The notes under the pieces were generated by a model. That model saw only the letters and a program-made list of their open reading frames with translations, ran no database searches and was not told the DNA's origin. The position numbers and the translations under genes are program-made. From Ophiocordyceps camponoti-saundersi (nom. inval.) (lineage: Eukaryota; Ascomycota; Sordariomycetes; Hypocreales; Ophiocordycipitaceae): a stretch of DNA of 64,000 bases. Location of the stretch: assembly GCA_003339415.1 (NCBI GenBank), contig PDHQ01000015.1, positions 62,001-126,000 of the forward strand, in the 5' to 3' direction. How positions within the stretch are numbered: the first letter of the stretch is position 1; every line of letters begins with the position of its first letter. Positions 21,861 through 33,305 of the stretch are shown one piece after another.

Positions 21861-23748
21861 TCAACGAACCTGAATCGCCTGCTGTACCTGAGGGTACACC
21901 CTCACCATCTCCTGGTACAGCTCCGGATGTTCGTTGTACATGACCAATGGATCCCAGCCCGAGGCAACGAAGATTGTATCGATACCGCTCGACAGGGGAG
22001 TCGTGAAGATGTTGGCGATGGAGAAAGCAATGAGAAAGGCAAAGGCCAAGACAGCGGCAGTATAGCCGCCGTTGTTGGCAAGCTCCCTCTGTCCAACTCT
22101 GATGTAGATGTATGCCAGCAGCGTAGCAGCATAAGCAATAAAGATGGCGCCAAAAGACAGCACCGGTCCAATCAAGCATTCCTGGAAAGGGATCAGACCC
22201 GAGTCGCGAACGGACGGGGAGAGCACAGAGATGCGGAGGTTGACTCACATTGACCAAAGCGTCGATGCCGCGGTCCTTGATCATACGCCAAGTGTCTTTG
22301 GCAGCAGGGAAGTAGGCTTTGCCATATAGCGCAATGTAAGAAAAGGCGTAGCGGTTCAAGAACTCGACAGCCCCTGCGTTGACTGGTCAGTCCCGAACGC
22401 CCATTAGTCTGTTCGTCAGGAGGTGAATCAGAACGTACACTCGATGAGCATCAAAAGGCATCCGGCTAGACAAGCAAGGACGTAAAGAACGATGCCCACA
22501 ATCCCGCCGTCGTCGACGGCCTGCTGGCGGACGACGGAGCAGATCTGGCGTAGGAAATTGATAATAGCCACAAGCAAGCTCCCCAGGCAGATAGACCCGA
22601 AGCTGTATGTGAGAGAACGTTTGAGGGCACCGCGGGTCGCAGCCTTGGGGAAGTTGTGCGGGCAAAAGTACCACTAAGGCCGTGTCAGCACATCCCATCC
22701 TGTGGCAGCTGAACAGGTGGTTGAACCTACAGAGCCGTACACGCCTGAGATGGTGGTGTGGATCGTGTTCTTTAGCCACTCGCTGATCCAGTACATGGCA
22801 AAAGTGCAATAGGCTATCAGGCCCACGACGGTGGCGTTGCTGCAGTTGCTGCCTTGACAGTTGCTATCAGGCCGGTATCGAACGTAAATGGCGACAAGAG
22901 TGACGGAAAACCAGGCGCCAAGCGCGACGCCGACGAGGCCGCCGAGCAGACTGACGAGATAGACGTGTCCATAGCGCTTGCTAACATCGATGGACGTCTT
23001 GAGCATCAGTGCGGAAAAGGGTATGCGCGGGATCCAAGTCCAGAAGGCGAAGGCGAGGAAAACGGCGAAGATGAGGAAGACTATTCCTATGGCATAGTTC
23101 CGGGTATACAGATAGTAGATGGCCGTGCCCAGTGCCCATAGTAGATTGAGGATGCCGGTAACCCATATGAACTGTCGCGGAAAGAGACGCGCCAGCCAGA
23201 CGTAGGCGTATGACAAGACGACGGCGACGAGAAGGATGCAGGCGAAAAGGATGATTGTTCGACGATCGAGCGCTACGCTTCCCACACCTCTGGAGGCGTA
23301 GCCGCGAATAGAGAGAGCGGAGATGACGACGAAGCCGGCGCAGACGAGAAGAAACTACATACGTAGACGCAAGTCAGCAGGGCCTATGTATGTATGTATG
23401 TATGTATGTATGGCGGGAAGCCGAGATGAAGGGAAAGGCCTCGAGCCATACCAGAATGCCAGCCCAGAGATCATTGTATTTGGGGCGTTCGATCTTGAAC
23501 GCCTGGTCGAAGGTGTACTTGTCGTCGTTGGGCTGAGCCGGGTTGAAGCTGTACGGCGGCGGGGCGGCGTACGAGGGCTGAGGCTGGTTGTAGGCGTCAT
23601 GAGGGGGGTAGTGAGGGGGGTAGGCGGCCGCCTCGTGGCCTTGTTGATCGCCTCCGTAGTAGTAACTCTGCTGGCCGTACTGTTGCGGATGTTGTTGTTG
23701 CTGCTGCTGCTGGGCAGGACCGGCGTAGGCACCGTCTACCTTGTTCAT
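21861..23748 (-). CDS. PNS1: PNS1 / choline-transporter-like (CTL) membrane protein
   Basis: Plasma-membrane protein of the CTL/SLC44-like family; the yeast ortholog PNS1 has no settled substrate. Five exons on the minus strand: 23748-23452, 23354-22731, 22673-22439, 22373-22249, 22181-21861. Every junction is GT-AG and the phases agree; 533 residues. The N-terminal ~90 residues are disordered and contain a run of seven Gln and many Pro/Tyr. About 10 membrane segments follow, with the NCS/NCQ glycosylation-like loop typical of CTL proteins and conserved stretches WYFCP, ECLIGPV and NRYAFSYIALYGK. The ending YPQVQQAIQ resembles yeast and Aspergillus PNS1 tails. Confidence 0.93.
23386..23411. 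repeat. (TATG)n microsatellite inside PNS1 intron 1
   Basis: Six or so TATG units lie within the 97-bp first intron (23355-23451) of PNS1, close to its acceptor side. Confidence 0.85.
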
Positions 23749-25109
23749 GGTCGCGACTCTTTCTTTTCTGGTGACGCGATGCGAGAAGAACGGTCTGAAT
23801 CGCGCGGGGGGTTCGAGGGTGGAAAGAAAGCGGGCGAGCAGAGCGGAATGCTGAGTGGCGTAAGACTGAGGATGAATGACCAAGGATGGCTAAACAATGT
23901 CTTTACGGCTGGAAAACATTGCGACGTGAGTCAAGCGCAGGGAAAATAGGGGAGGCCAAGAAAGAAAAGTGGTCGCCGAGAGGGAAACGAGACCAGGGTG
24001 ATCCTTGATGAAGAGGAGGGGGGGAGAAGCCAGCTGGGTATGGACACACACACACCTACCTCCTACTGTATGTAAAGCCGCTCTCCACTCACTCGTTCTC
24101 CAAGAGGAGATAGAAAGGACGGTGGAGGCTGGTTTGGTAGTTCAAAGGCAGTAGTGAGTTGTTGCCTGCTATTCTTGGGATACTCGAGATAACGGAGGAG
24201 ACGAGGATGAGGCTACTGTTGCTTGTCCGTCTCTTTTGTTTGTTTGTTATTCCGATGGAGAAATACGGATAAAAAACGTCATCATCAAAGGACGCTTATG
24301 TAAGGGCAGCCCGGCATTGGAGGATCTGCATAATTGAGACACGCCAAGGATGTCGGCAGCCAACGTTAAACGCCGGGCCCCGATTGAGTGAGTGAGACGC
24401 TCCGATGGGATGGAAGGAGGATGGAGATGTCGACGTCATTGACGCTGATCTCATCATTTCATTTTTTTTTTGCCTTTAACAAGGCTCAGTTTATCCGTAG
24501 TTGTTGCGCATGCACATCGTCAGTTGTAAAAATCTCATCCTTGACCAGCATCACAGCCTCGTGCTCTCTCTCTCTCTCTCTCTCTACCGGATTCTCTCAT
24601 CTGCTTTCCTTCTATTCGTATGTATATTCTCGTCCTGAATTGGCAAGAAGAGTCTAAAAACACCATATCGTTCACTCCCCTTTACAACGGGTAAGCTCGG
24701 CGCCTTTACTCCGTAAATATGGTTGCAAGGCCCGTTGTACATACACCTGGACGAGCTTAAAATGACAAACCTCCCCCTTCCCCTCCTTCTCTTCTTCTAG
24801 AACTTTTCCCCTAGTACTATCCGTAAAAGAAATCCGTTCTCCCATTCCAGTCCAATCAAGCGTTTAGCACCGGGTTGCCCAACCAATCCAGTCCCCTGTT
24901 TCCGTATATCACCTACATATCCGTATCCCTACATATGTATACAACTCTATTGAGTCTATTCCTCGCATACCACCTCCGTACTTCGGAGGCAACCATTGTG
25001 CTAGAGAGGGCCTGCAGCCCAAATGGTTTAGACCCGGGCCCGTCCATCCTTTTCATTCCCTCAAGCACAATCTGATAGTCAGATACTCTCACCCCGAATA
25101 TTCTCAACC
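23749..25109. other. Divergent promoter region of PNS1 and P450
   Basis: 1.36 kb. It contains a (CT)n run at 24563-24585, a T-run near 24463-24471 and short CA/CT-rich stretches. No gene supported. Confidence 0.5.
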
Positions 25110-26741
25110 ATGCTCGTCGTTATCCTGGCTGGCCTGGTCTTCGTCTATGGACTCTATTCATACGTCTATGTTCCCATATTCCTCTCCCCCCTCAACAGCT
25201 TCCCTACCCCGCACTGGTCATGCAGGATCTCCAGCTTCTTTATACTGCGCGCGAGAAAGCAGGGCATTGAGAACAGAGTCCTCCATGAGGCACATTCGCG
25301 ATACGGCTCTGTCGTCAGAGTCGCCCCCAATGCTCTAAGCGTTGACGGAATTGAAGCCCTCAGGACAGTTTACCAACGAGGCTTTGACAAATGGCCGTGG
25401 TATTCCATATTCAACAACTACGGCGCTCCCTGCATCTTTTCCTCCTTGGGCTTCAAGGAACATTCGCAGCGTAAGCGGGTGATATCTCATCTCTACTCCA
25501 AGTCGTTTATTCAATCATCGCCGGCCTTGAAAGCCCAGGGTAAGACCGTGCTTCAAGGCCGGCTTCTTCCACTACTCCGACGCGAGGCTGCCCGTTCAGA
25601 TCATCAAGGTACAGAAATGCAATCTATTTTCATGGCGACTACCATGGACCTCATCTCTGCCTACATCTTCGGTATGCGAGCCAGCACCAACTTTCTCGAG
25701 TGCGAAGAATATCGTCGTCACTGGTTAAACTTGTATCTCATCAGACATCACAACCACTTTTGGCCGCAGGAGCTCCCAACTCTGACATTGCTCTGTTCGA
25801 AGCTTGGTTTCCGTCTTTACCCTTCTTACGTCGATGCTGCAAACGAGGAACTCCGGAACTGGAACATGCAGCTGTGCAACAAAGCTCAAGACTATCTCTC
25901 AGAGGAAAGGTCGGAACAGCCAGAAGATGAGCCTCTCGTCTTCCGAGCTCTCCATGCGGCCGCCCAAGCAGATGACGGGGTTCCGGACGCGACTTCGAGC
26001 CGGAAAGGACAGTTATCCGTTGCCAGTGAGACCCTGGACCAAGTATTGGCCGGACACGAGACTGCCGGCATCACTTCGACCTATCTTACTTGGCGAGTAT
26101 CGCAGGATCAGGCGCTTCAATCCCAGCTGCGAACAGAGCTTCTCGGTTTAAAGCCCTCGATTGCCGGTGTCAACGGCACGTTTCCCGACGCCAAGGTCGT
26201 CGATGACCTTCCCTTGCTTCACGCCATTGTCATGGAAACTCTCCGCCTTCACGCTCCGATTCCCGGACCACAACCAAGGCAGACGCCGTATCCTTCGAGC
26301 CTCATTGGCGGCATCCAAGTTCAGGGTGGTGTGCGCATCGCGGCGCTGGCACACACCCTGCATCTCAACGAATCGGCATACCCCGACCCTGAGCGGTGGG
26401 ATCACTCCCGGTGGCTCGAGAGACAAGGATCCGAAACGGCGAAAAGGGATATGATGCGCCATTTCTGGGCTTTTGGCAGCGGTGGCAGAATGTGTCTCGG
26501 ATCAAATTTCGCCATGAACGGTGAGTCTTTATATCTGCCAAGTATAAATACGTCTTGATACATGGCATTGCAGAGAATGGCTGATACGATGACTGTAGAG
26601 ATCAAGCTGACGGCCGCTTTGATCTACTCAAACTTCCGCACTTCTGTTGTTGAAGACGACGGAATGGAGCAAACTGGCGGCTACTCAGCGCGTCCAAAGA
26701 GAAATCAGCTCTTCTTGAAGCTTACGCCTGTCGAGTCTTGA
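25110..26741 (+). CDS. Microsomal cytochrome P450
   Basis: Fungal class II P450 that needs a separate reductase; substrate unknown. Exons 25110-26520 and 26599-26741 (intron GTGAGT...TGTAG), 517 residues. The N-terminus is a membrane anchor (MLVVILAGLVFVYGLY). Motifs: I-helix AGHETAG near residue 315, ExxR in ETLRLHAP, heme-binding FGSGGRMCLG with Cys462. The VRVAPNALS region before the B helix is typical of fungal P450s of the benzoate/pisatin-hydroxylase-like and secondary-metabolite groups. No polyketide synthase, NRPS or terpene cyclase lies in the window, so a stand-alone detoxification or modification role is possible. Confidence 0.9.
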
Positions 26742-26950
26742 CGAGAGGGTAGGCCTCACGGTGGTTGCAGGGTTCACCACGACGGTTGTCTGAGTCCCCG
26801 CAGATCGATGCCCTGGTCATAAAGCTACTGATATGTAAATTGACTCTGTTATGAAGATGACGGTACGAAGAGAATAAAGTATATCAAAATACATGGTGTG
26901 CAACTCGGCACAAGAATAGAAACTGACTATGCATTGCCAAGAGGACAAAC

Positions 26951-28711
26951 TTAGCAAGCGATGTCATAATCAGGCGCCGCAACGGTGACCGCCTTGTCAG
27001 TCGTCTTGGAGAGAAGGGACACGACGTAGGCGGCTTTACTAGGGCGAGCATAAGGATCCGGAAACTCCTCGTCAGCAGAATCGTCGTCCTCGTCAGAGAT
27101 GCGCGTCGACTCATCCCAGGCGTGGAGCCTGCTCGACGACGATGTCCGCGTCGGCACCGGATCCTCTTGCAACGCAGCCGGAGGCGAAGCAGTCTTAACC
27201 TGGCGAACACTCGTGGATTCCAAGTCCTGGTCTGACAACAAGCTAGAAGTAGAGGCAGGCGTAGTCGTCTTCAGAGCAGGAGCAGAAGTTGTGCGAACCT
27301 TGGATGAGGTGGACGCAGCCTTTGTCGTCGTCGACTTTTTTTGGGTCCGGAAAGGAAGTTTACGTCTGGTACTTGGCGTTGGTGATTTTTCGACGCTCGA
27401 CGTCGTGAGAGCAGCTCTAGCATTCTCCTTGAAGTTGGATGGCGTTCGTTGGCTAGCAATCGGCGTCGGAACCTCGATGCTCGAGCTTGTAGTGACCGCA
27501 GCCCTGACTTTCTCCGTAACGTTAAAGGTCGTCCGCTGGATGTCCGGCAGGGCACAACGACAAGCATCCACCAGCTTGTTCGGGTCCTTGCCACACGCCT
27601 GAAACGCGTACGTGTGCAAGCCCAGCCATTCGGCCTCCCGGACCAAGCCTTCGAGTTCGTTCTTGCACTCCGGGTCAGAGCCGTCGGTGAAGTTGCGAGT
27701 GAGGAGGGTGCGGCAGTTGGTAGCTAGGTCCTCGCCCCAATCTCCAGCAACGCCCCTGAAGCACTCGTCATGACTGCACTTGGGATACCGCTCTGCGGGA
27801 TACAAGCAAAAACAGGCGGACCTGAGCTCCTCCAACTTCCCACCGCACTTCCAGGCAAGTTCCGGCTCCGATTTGAGGTCACTCTGTGTGAACTTGCCGT
27901 CGATGACGGCGCCGCAGAAGTTGGAATTCTCTTCGTGGCCGTACAACTTGGCTAAGCCGCGGTAGCAACTGTTATCTAGACACTTGCTGTAGCCGAGAAG
28001 CTTGTTCTTCCACTGGCAAGCCGTTTGGATGGTCTCTTCGTTTGTGCCGCAGCCGTGGATCAAGCTGTGATGATGCTGAGCGAGGAAATACTTGTCGGTG
28101 AGCATTTGATAGCAAGCTGTGTCGATATAATGTTCACCGAAACGAAGTCCGATGCTCTGAAGACACTGCTTCTCATCATCTTCCATCGTTCTCTCCCTCG
28201 GCCGGACGCATTGGCAAGTTGACTTGACCTTGGCGGTGCTCCTATCACACGACTGCCATATTTTCGGCCTGGATTTGTAGCTGCCGAACGCCGGTTCACC
28301 TCCATCGAGGACGGCATCGCAACGCGTCTCGTACGAGCCGGGGAGGTTCTTGACCATGCTGAGATAACACGGATCGTCCACGCAGTGAGGGTGTTTCAGT
28401 TCTGGGTACTCGGATCGGCAGCTGGACGTGATGGCTTGGATGTCTGTGCCGCAGCTAGCCGACAAGATGGATCTGGTGGTATCGCACTTGTCGGCGTCGA
28501 ACTTCCCACCGTCGATGCTGCACAGGTGCTCGAGGGTTACCTCTGACATGTTCCCCTTGGTGAAGCCATAGCATGCCTGTTTGGTGTTGTCCCGGAACAG
28601 ACTCTTCATGCCGGCGAAGCAGCGGTTCGACGTGGAAGACGCATCGGCTGTGCTGACGCCGAGCAAAATAACGAGCACAGCATTGTAGAGACTGTTGACT
28701 TTCGGTTGCAT
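26951..28711 (-). CDS. Large secreted protein with repeated Cys modules and Ser/Thr-rich tail
   Basis: 586 residues, one exon, start ATG 28711. The signal peptide is about residues 1-25 (ends ADA). The Cys-rich ectodomain (to about residue 390) has recurring modules with C-x4-C-[YF]-x... followed 15-16 residues later by another Cys. The clearest begin near residues 110 (CVDDPCY), 242 (CLDNSCY) and 310 (CSHDECF), with more divergent copies near 30 and 185. The last ~190 residues are Thr/Ser/Pro/Lys-rich, likely O-glycosylated, without an obvious GPI signal. No enzyme motif seen. Convergent with the P450. It is similar in style, not in sequence, to the four-module protein at 4068-5078. Confidence 0.82.
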   Translation of the reverse strand: MQPKVNSLYNAVLVILLGVSTADASSTSNRCFAGMKSLFRDNTKQACYGFTKGNMSEVTLEHLCSIDGGKFDADKCDTTRSILSASCGTDIQAITSSCRSEYPELKHPHCVDDPCYLSMVKNLPGSYETRCDAVLDGGEPAFGSYKSRPKIWQSCDRSTAKVKSTCQCVRPRERTMEDDEKQCLQSIGLRFGEHYIDTACYQMLTDKYFLAQHHHSLIHGCGTNEETIQTACQWKNKLLGYSKCLDNSCYRGLAKLYGHEENSNFCGAVIDGKFTQSDLKSEPELAWKCGGKLEELRSACFCLYPAERYPKCSHDECFRGVAGDWGEDLATNCRTLLTRNFTDGSDPECKNELEGLVREAEWLGLHTYAFQACGKDPNKLVDACRCALPDIQRTTFNVTEKVRAAVTTSSSIEVPTPIASQRTPSNFKENARAALTTSSVEKSPTPSTRRKLPFRTQKKSTTTKAASTSSKVRTTSAPALKTTTPASTSSLLSDQDLESTSVRQVKTASPPAALQEDPVPTRTSSSSRLHAWDESTRISDEDDDSADEEFPDPYARPSKAAYVVSLLSKTTDKAVTVAAPDYDIAC

Positions 28712-30035
28712 CCTGATGCAAGCAATGAATGTATGTAAATGAATGAAGTATACACACGGTCAAGTCCGTCAACGGAACGAGAGTCTGGGTAAAGGATAAA
28801 GGAGAGCTGATTCACAGAATCATGAATAAGGAGAAAAGATTGTCCAGAAAGAATGGAAGAAAGAGAGAGAAGAAAACGACTGACTGTGGGGATCAGTCTT
28901 CACGTTCAAGCCATGGGATCGTGGTCTTAAGAAGACGAAGCCTATGACCCAAGAGTACCTATATACATACATGCTAGGATGATATCTCAGTCGCTTAATA
29001 TCAGGTCTATGAGTATAGGTTAAAGTTCCGACGGGTGAAGCATCATCATCCCTGCCAATATCATCAGGGGACGATAGGCGAGGGCAGAAGGTATCAGAGT
29101 CGGTGATTCTAGAGTCCGGTTGGCGTCAAGTAAAGTCGAGCCAAGCAACCGGAGGGAAAGACGGTTTCTCTCCACGTGGGTCTCTACTTTGAGAGTATCA
29201 CCGGCGAGGCGGGACTATCCGTGTGAATCAGCGTCTCAGGTTTAAGTTGTACATACATACATACATAGAATCCACAAGGACGGGGGGGGGGGGGGGGGGG
29301 GGGGTTGTAAAGTCTCTTTCTCGGGAAGTATTCAAGTGCTTGACGACATATGTAAGTATGTACTACAGACAAATCATATAGGGCTGTTCCGATACTATGC
29401 ACCTTGGTCCCTCTTCTTCATCGTCTTCTCTATCGATCGTCACCGTGATGGTCGTCGTTATGACGCAAGGTCCTCTGAATAATGGTCTTTGTTTCCGTGT
29501 ATATACACAGGCATACATCACATATGTCTATATCTGTACGTAGGCTATGCTGAGAGCAGGCACCTGAAGCAGAACTTCTTTTCTCAGGCTGAAAGCGACG
29601 CTCTCATGAGTCGGGATCCTGGTTTTCTTCCCATTCAACGCTGACCGCAACACTGCGCCGTGCGTGCGTATGTATGTGTGTGTGTACCCTGCACCGGGAG
29701 TTTAGGAGTTCATATAGGATAGGTATTTAAACTCCACGAGGGTGGAAACCATCTTCAAACAGGAGTATCAAGTAATCTGGTGAGTCGAGAGAATGATTGA
29801 AAGTCTGTGATATGCGATCAGCGGGTTGGTTTACGTACATAGTTCAGCACTTATCTTATGCAGGGATGTTCTAACATACATACATATATACATATAGATG
29901 CATGAATAAATAGAATCGTCGCTTTATCCGTTCGAAACTGCGGGTCGGACGAGTCATGTATGTATACATATCCTGAGAACGAGGCCTTCCAGTATCCGTA
30001 ACACCTCAGATCAGAACCTCCTGCAAGCCACTAAT
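28712..30035. other. Intergenic, 1.3 kb, repeats
   Basis: Contains a 23-bp G run (29282-29304) and several CATA/GTAT tracts (29252-29268, about 29874-29890). No supported gene. Confidence 0.5.
29282..29304. repeat. Homopolymer G tract
   Basis: Twenty-three consecutive G residues. Its length is likely unreliable in sequencing. Confidence 0.9.
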
Positions 30036-32693
30036 CTAGACAAAGGCTACGTTCTCCGCATCATAGACGCCCAAGACCTGCTTCCATGTGAGGTCCCGGG
30101 ACAGCAGGAGCTTCAGCCGCACGTACTTGGCCGCACTGCTCTCCTCCATGGCCAGCTTCCGTAGGCGGTTGACGTCCTCACAGACAAGATATTCGACTTC
30201 GGGGCTAGCCTGATGTCCCACGACGCGAAGCGGAGTCCCGCGGCGCGCGTCTAGGCAAACCAAGGCCTGGCCGCGGGGCGTCATCACCTTCAGCGGCATC
30301 AGGCCGCTCAAGAGCATGGTGGTAGGGCTGATGGGCCGGTCGATAGAGAAGCCGTCGTTGGAACGTCGCAGGAAGACGGAATTATAGGGGCCTCGCGTCT
30401 TCAAGATGCCGCCGCCGCCCTCGTCATGGAGCAGCTTCGCCATGATCATCTGGTCGCGGATGCCCGTCACGGCCTCAAGCTCCGACACGGAGCGACAGGG
30501 GACGCGGAAGTGTAAAAAGTCGCTCCACGGCCATTCGCGGACGAGCATGCTCTTGCACACGAGGATCACAAAGGCCGCCAGAACCCAGGTGTACGTCGAG
30601 ATGTTGAAGGGATCGACGCTGGTGATGCGGTTGCCGATGGTGAAGCCGATGGCGAGCCCGCCGCCTGCCAGCACGGCGGCCACGCCAGCAATGGTCAAGA
30701 CATATGTCGGGCAGGGCACGATGACGGCCCGCTCGTCCATGACCCAGCTCTCCATAAGCTGCTTCCGCTGCTCGAACAGGCGAGTCTTGCTGGCATTGAA
30801 TCTCTGAATGTCTCCGCTGTTGTAGCTCCCCGACGGGTCAATGAGCCGGCATCGCTCAAACGTGCCGATCTCAAACGCGTTCTTGAGCCGAAGCACGTCT
30901 TGGGGTTGAGATCCCCTTTCCATGGTGTCTGTGAAGACCCGGAAGAAGGCTGTAAACTTGGTTTCCTGGTATGGCCTCACGAGCTCTTGGTTGTCGCAGC
31001 TGAGGAGCATGATGGCCCGAAACTTGTTCATTTCCGATACCAAGCTTGGGTTGATCGTGGCCAGAGGAACCAAGATGGTGATGATGTCTTCCATGTATTT
31101 CAATTCCAGCTTCCCCGGGGGACTCGCGGCTTGTGTCCGGCTCGTCTCCGTCTCCCCGGCGCCGGAGCTGTTCGTCTCCTTGTACATCCACTCGATGAAG
31201 GTCTTAACCCCGGGCGGCTGCTGAGCGCCAACCGGTAAGATGTCGCACGCGCGGAGCTTCTTCAGGTGAGTCACTGTCTTGTCCAGTATGCGCAGTGCCG
31301 AATCTGCCGTGTTGAGGTTGTCTAGATCCGAGGTGGCGGAGTATTCTTGATCTCGGTCTTGGAAGAGAAGAGTCTGCAGGGGCCCAAATCATTCATCAGC
31401 TGAGCGAGCGGCATTCGCCACGCAGACGGACGTAAATACCTTGAATCCCTGAAAGCCCGTCTCATACACCAAGCCGCACACCTCGTACGATGTTTTCGGG
31501 ACGCCAAAGCGCCTCAGGCAGCGGAGGGACATGACAATGGATCTCAAGGCATTGATCATGCCGGCCCGGAACTTGTTCTGGTTGACGCAGTACGAGGCAA
31601 TTTGGGCGTCGTCGACGGACGTAAGGCCTTCCCTGGTGTTGTTCTTGATGATCCTCAGCGCTTCCTCGCACTCCTCCTCCTCGTCTACAATGACGAAGGA
31701 GCCTTTGTCACGGCTGTTTTCGAGGGCGAGACCCCCCTCCTGTGCCGCAATGCGCGCATTCGAGTAGAGGTCAAGAAGCAAGACCTTGATCTTCACCACG
31801 CACTTCACCAGAACGCAGAGGACTGTGGCTTGCCAGAACTTGCCTGTCCCAGTCTGCGTGATGAGCCTCGCAAGCACTCCCGACACATAGTTTATCAAGC
31901 TGAATGAGGCGTCCTGCTCAAGGCGACGCATGGCAGCCTTCTCATGGCATTCGGCCGAGTCGGCGGCTTCCTCGTCGCCCGTATCGGTCTGGGCGGCGAC
32001 TTCGGCCTGCTGTATGAGCTTCTCGAGCTTACTGCGGTTGGATAGCTGCTTGCAGTACTGCACGTTGATGCACTCGTTGTCGAGCGAGCACAGAGAGATG
32101 GCCGTCAAGAATTTCTCGGCCATGGCGGAGAGATTGCTATATCCGGCCTCGTCGCCAATCGTGAAATACTCACGGTTCTCAAACCGGATGGCAACGTCGG
32201 GATGCTGCACGTAATCATGCAGTCGCTTGGCTTCTTCACGCAGGAGCCGGCTGTATACGTTGTCATCTTCGGAGATGTAATATCTCTGGATGCTGTCAAA
32301 CTGCGGATAGCTGAGGCGAGGGTCCTTCTGGATAGCGTCGGCGACGAGGATATCGTCCACGGTGAAGGTGACGGGTATGTCGCGATCCCGAGCGACGTCA
32401 TCGCCCAGCGTGCCGGGAACAGCGGGATGAACCAGCTGGCGCCCGCGGCGGCTTCTGAGGCGGTTGACCGAGCTCTTCATCCCGCGCCCGACGTCCTGGC
32501 TGACGGCGGACCAAGATCTCAGTGGCGATGCCATGGGGGGCTCAGGATGGCCCAGGGGACGAGTAAGCTGCCGCGCAGGCGGCGACGCGTGGATGCTCGC
32601 AAGTGTCGATGTTCTTGCCGGAGCAGAGCCATCGAGATGTCCCGAGGCCTTCTCAACCGTGCCATCGAGAGTAGTTGCTTGGCTGCCGCTCAT
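30036..32693 (-). CDS. Conserved-looking membrane protein, two C-terminal spans, unknown function
   Basis: Two exons: 32693-31440 and 31373-30036, joined in phase 0 by a 66-bp intron (GTATTT...CTGCAG); 863 residues. Reading open frames alone splits this gene in two. The N-terminal ~110 residues are Ser/Arg-rich and probably disordered. A large predicted helical region (residues ~130-630) has acidic patches. Two transmembrane segments lie near 642-662 and 680-700, separated by a short loop, and a ~160-residue soluble C-terminal domain follows. I do not recognise a named domain. It is head to head (612 bp) with an Msp1-like AAA ATPase, which may mean joint function at a membrane (inference). 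Confidence 0.75.
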
Positions 32694-33305
32694 GATGCCG
32701 GAATGGTGACAACTTTCAGTCAGTGGATGAGAGCCTTCACTGCACTGAAGGGGCAGATTCGAACTGGCCCCGGCTCTTGACGACTACAAGTCGATCGACT
32801 TGTTACAGTTCCTCCATCTTTGTCCCTCTTGCAAGGAAAGATGAAGGCCATTGGCGAGCACTCACTTGGAGGCATAGCCCATGAGGCTGTGCCTCCAAGT
32901 CGAGCCGCATCGTATGTAGTACAACTTGACTTCGCCTTACAATATGTGTCAATCTATCGTTTGCAGCCAGCAGGCGACTCAACATTAATCTCGATCTGGC
33001 TTAAATTTGACGGTTTTTCAGCTCTGTCATTGGTGCCACCATCTCGTGTATGTATGCAGTATACGTAAGTAATCTACGCCTTGCACCAAGTGTTCGCCTT
33101 GCGCCGGGTGGCTTGAGGTCTGTACGCCATGTACGCCTTACACTACTGCATCCCAGATCCCAGAGTTTCGAGGCAGGGCGCGGAAAATTCGTCCACTTGA
33201 GCGCGGCCAGATCGTCTTGGCGTTTAAATCACCAGTACGGGTTGTCACGACCGTGCTCTCTCACCACTCCCCTACTCCACGAGCCTCTCAGGCTTCTCCC
33301 AGGCC
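32694..33305. other. Shared divergent promoter of the two-span membrane gene and the AAA ATPase
   Basis: 612 bp between divergent ATGs. It contains imperfect repeats of a TGTACGCC/CTTGCGCC type near 33080-33145. No TATA box is obvious. Confidence 0.45.

Noticed and set aside
23323..23949. 208-codon frame on the plus strand
   Set aside because: Antisense to PNS1 exon 1 and its poly-Gln coding region; the PNS1 model is far better supported.
8287..26741. Secondary-metabolite cluster around the two P450 genes
   Set aside because: No backbone synthase, prenyltransferase or cluster regulator lies between or beside them; the P450s are 13 kb apart with unrelated genes in between.
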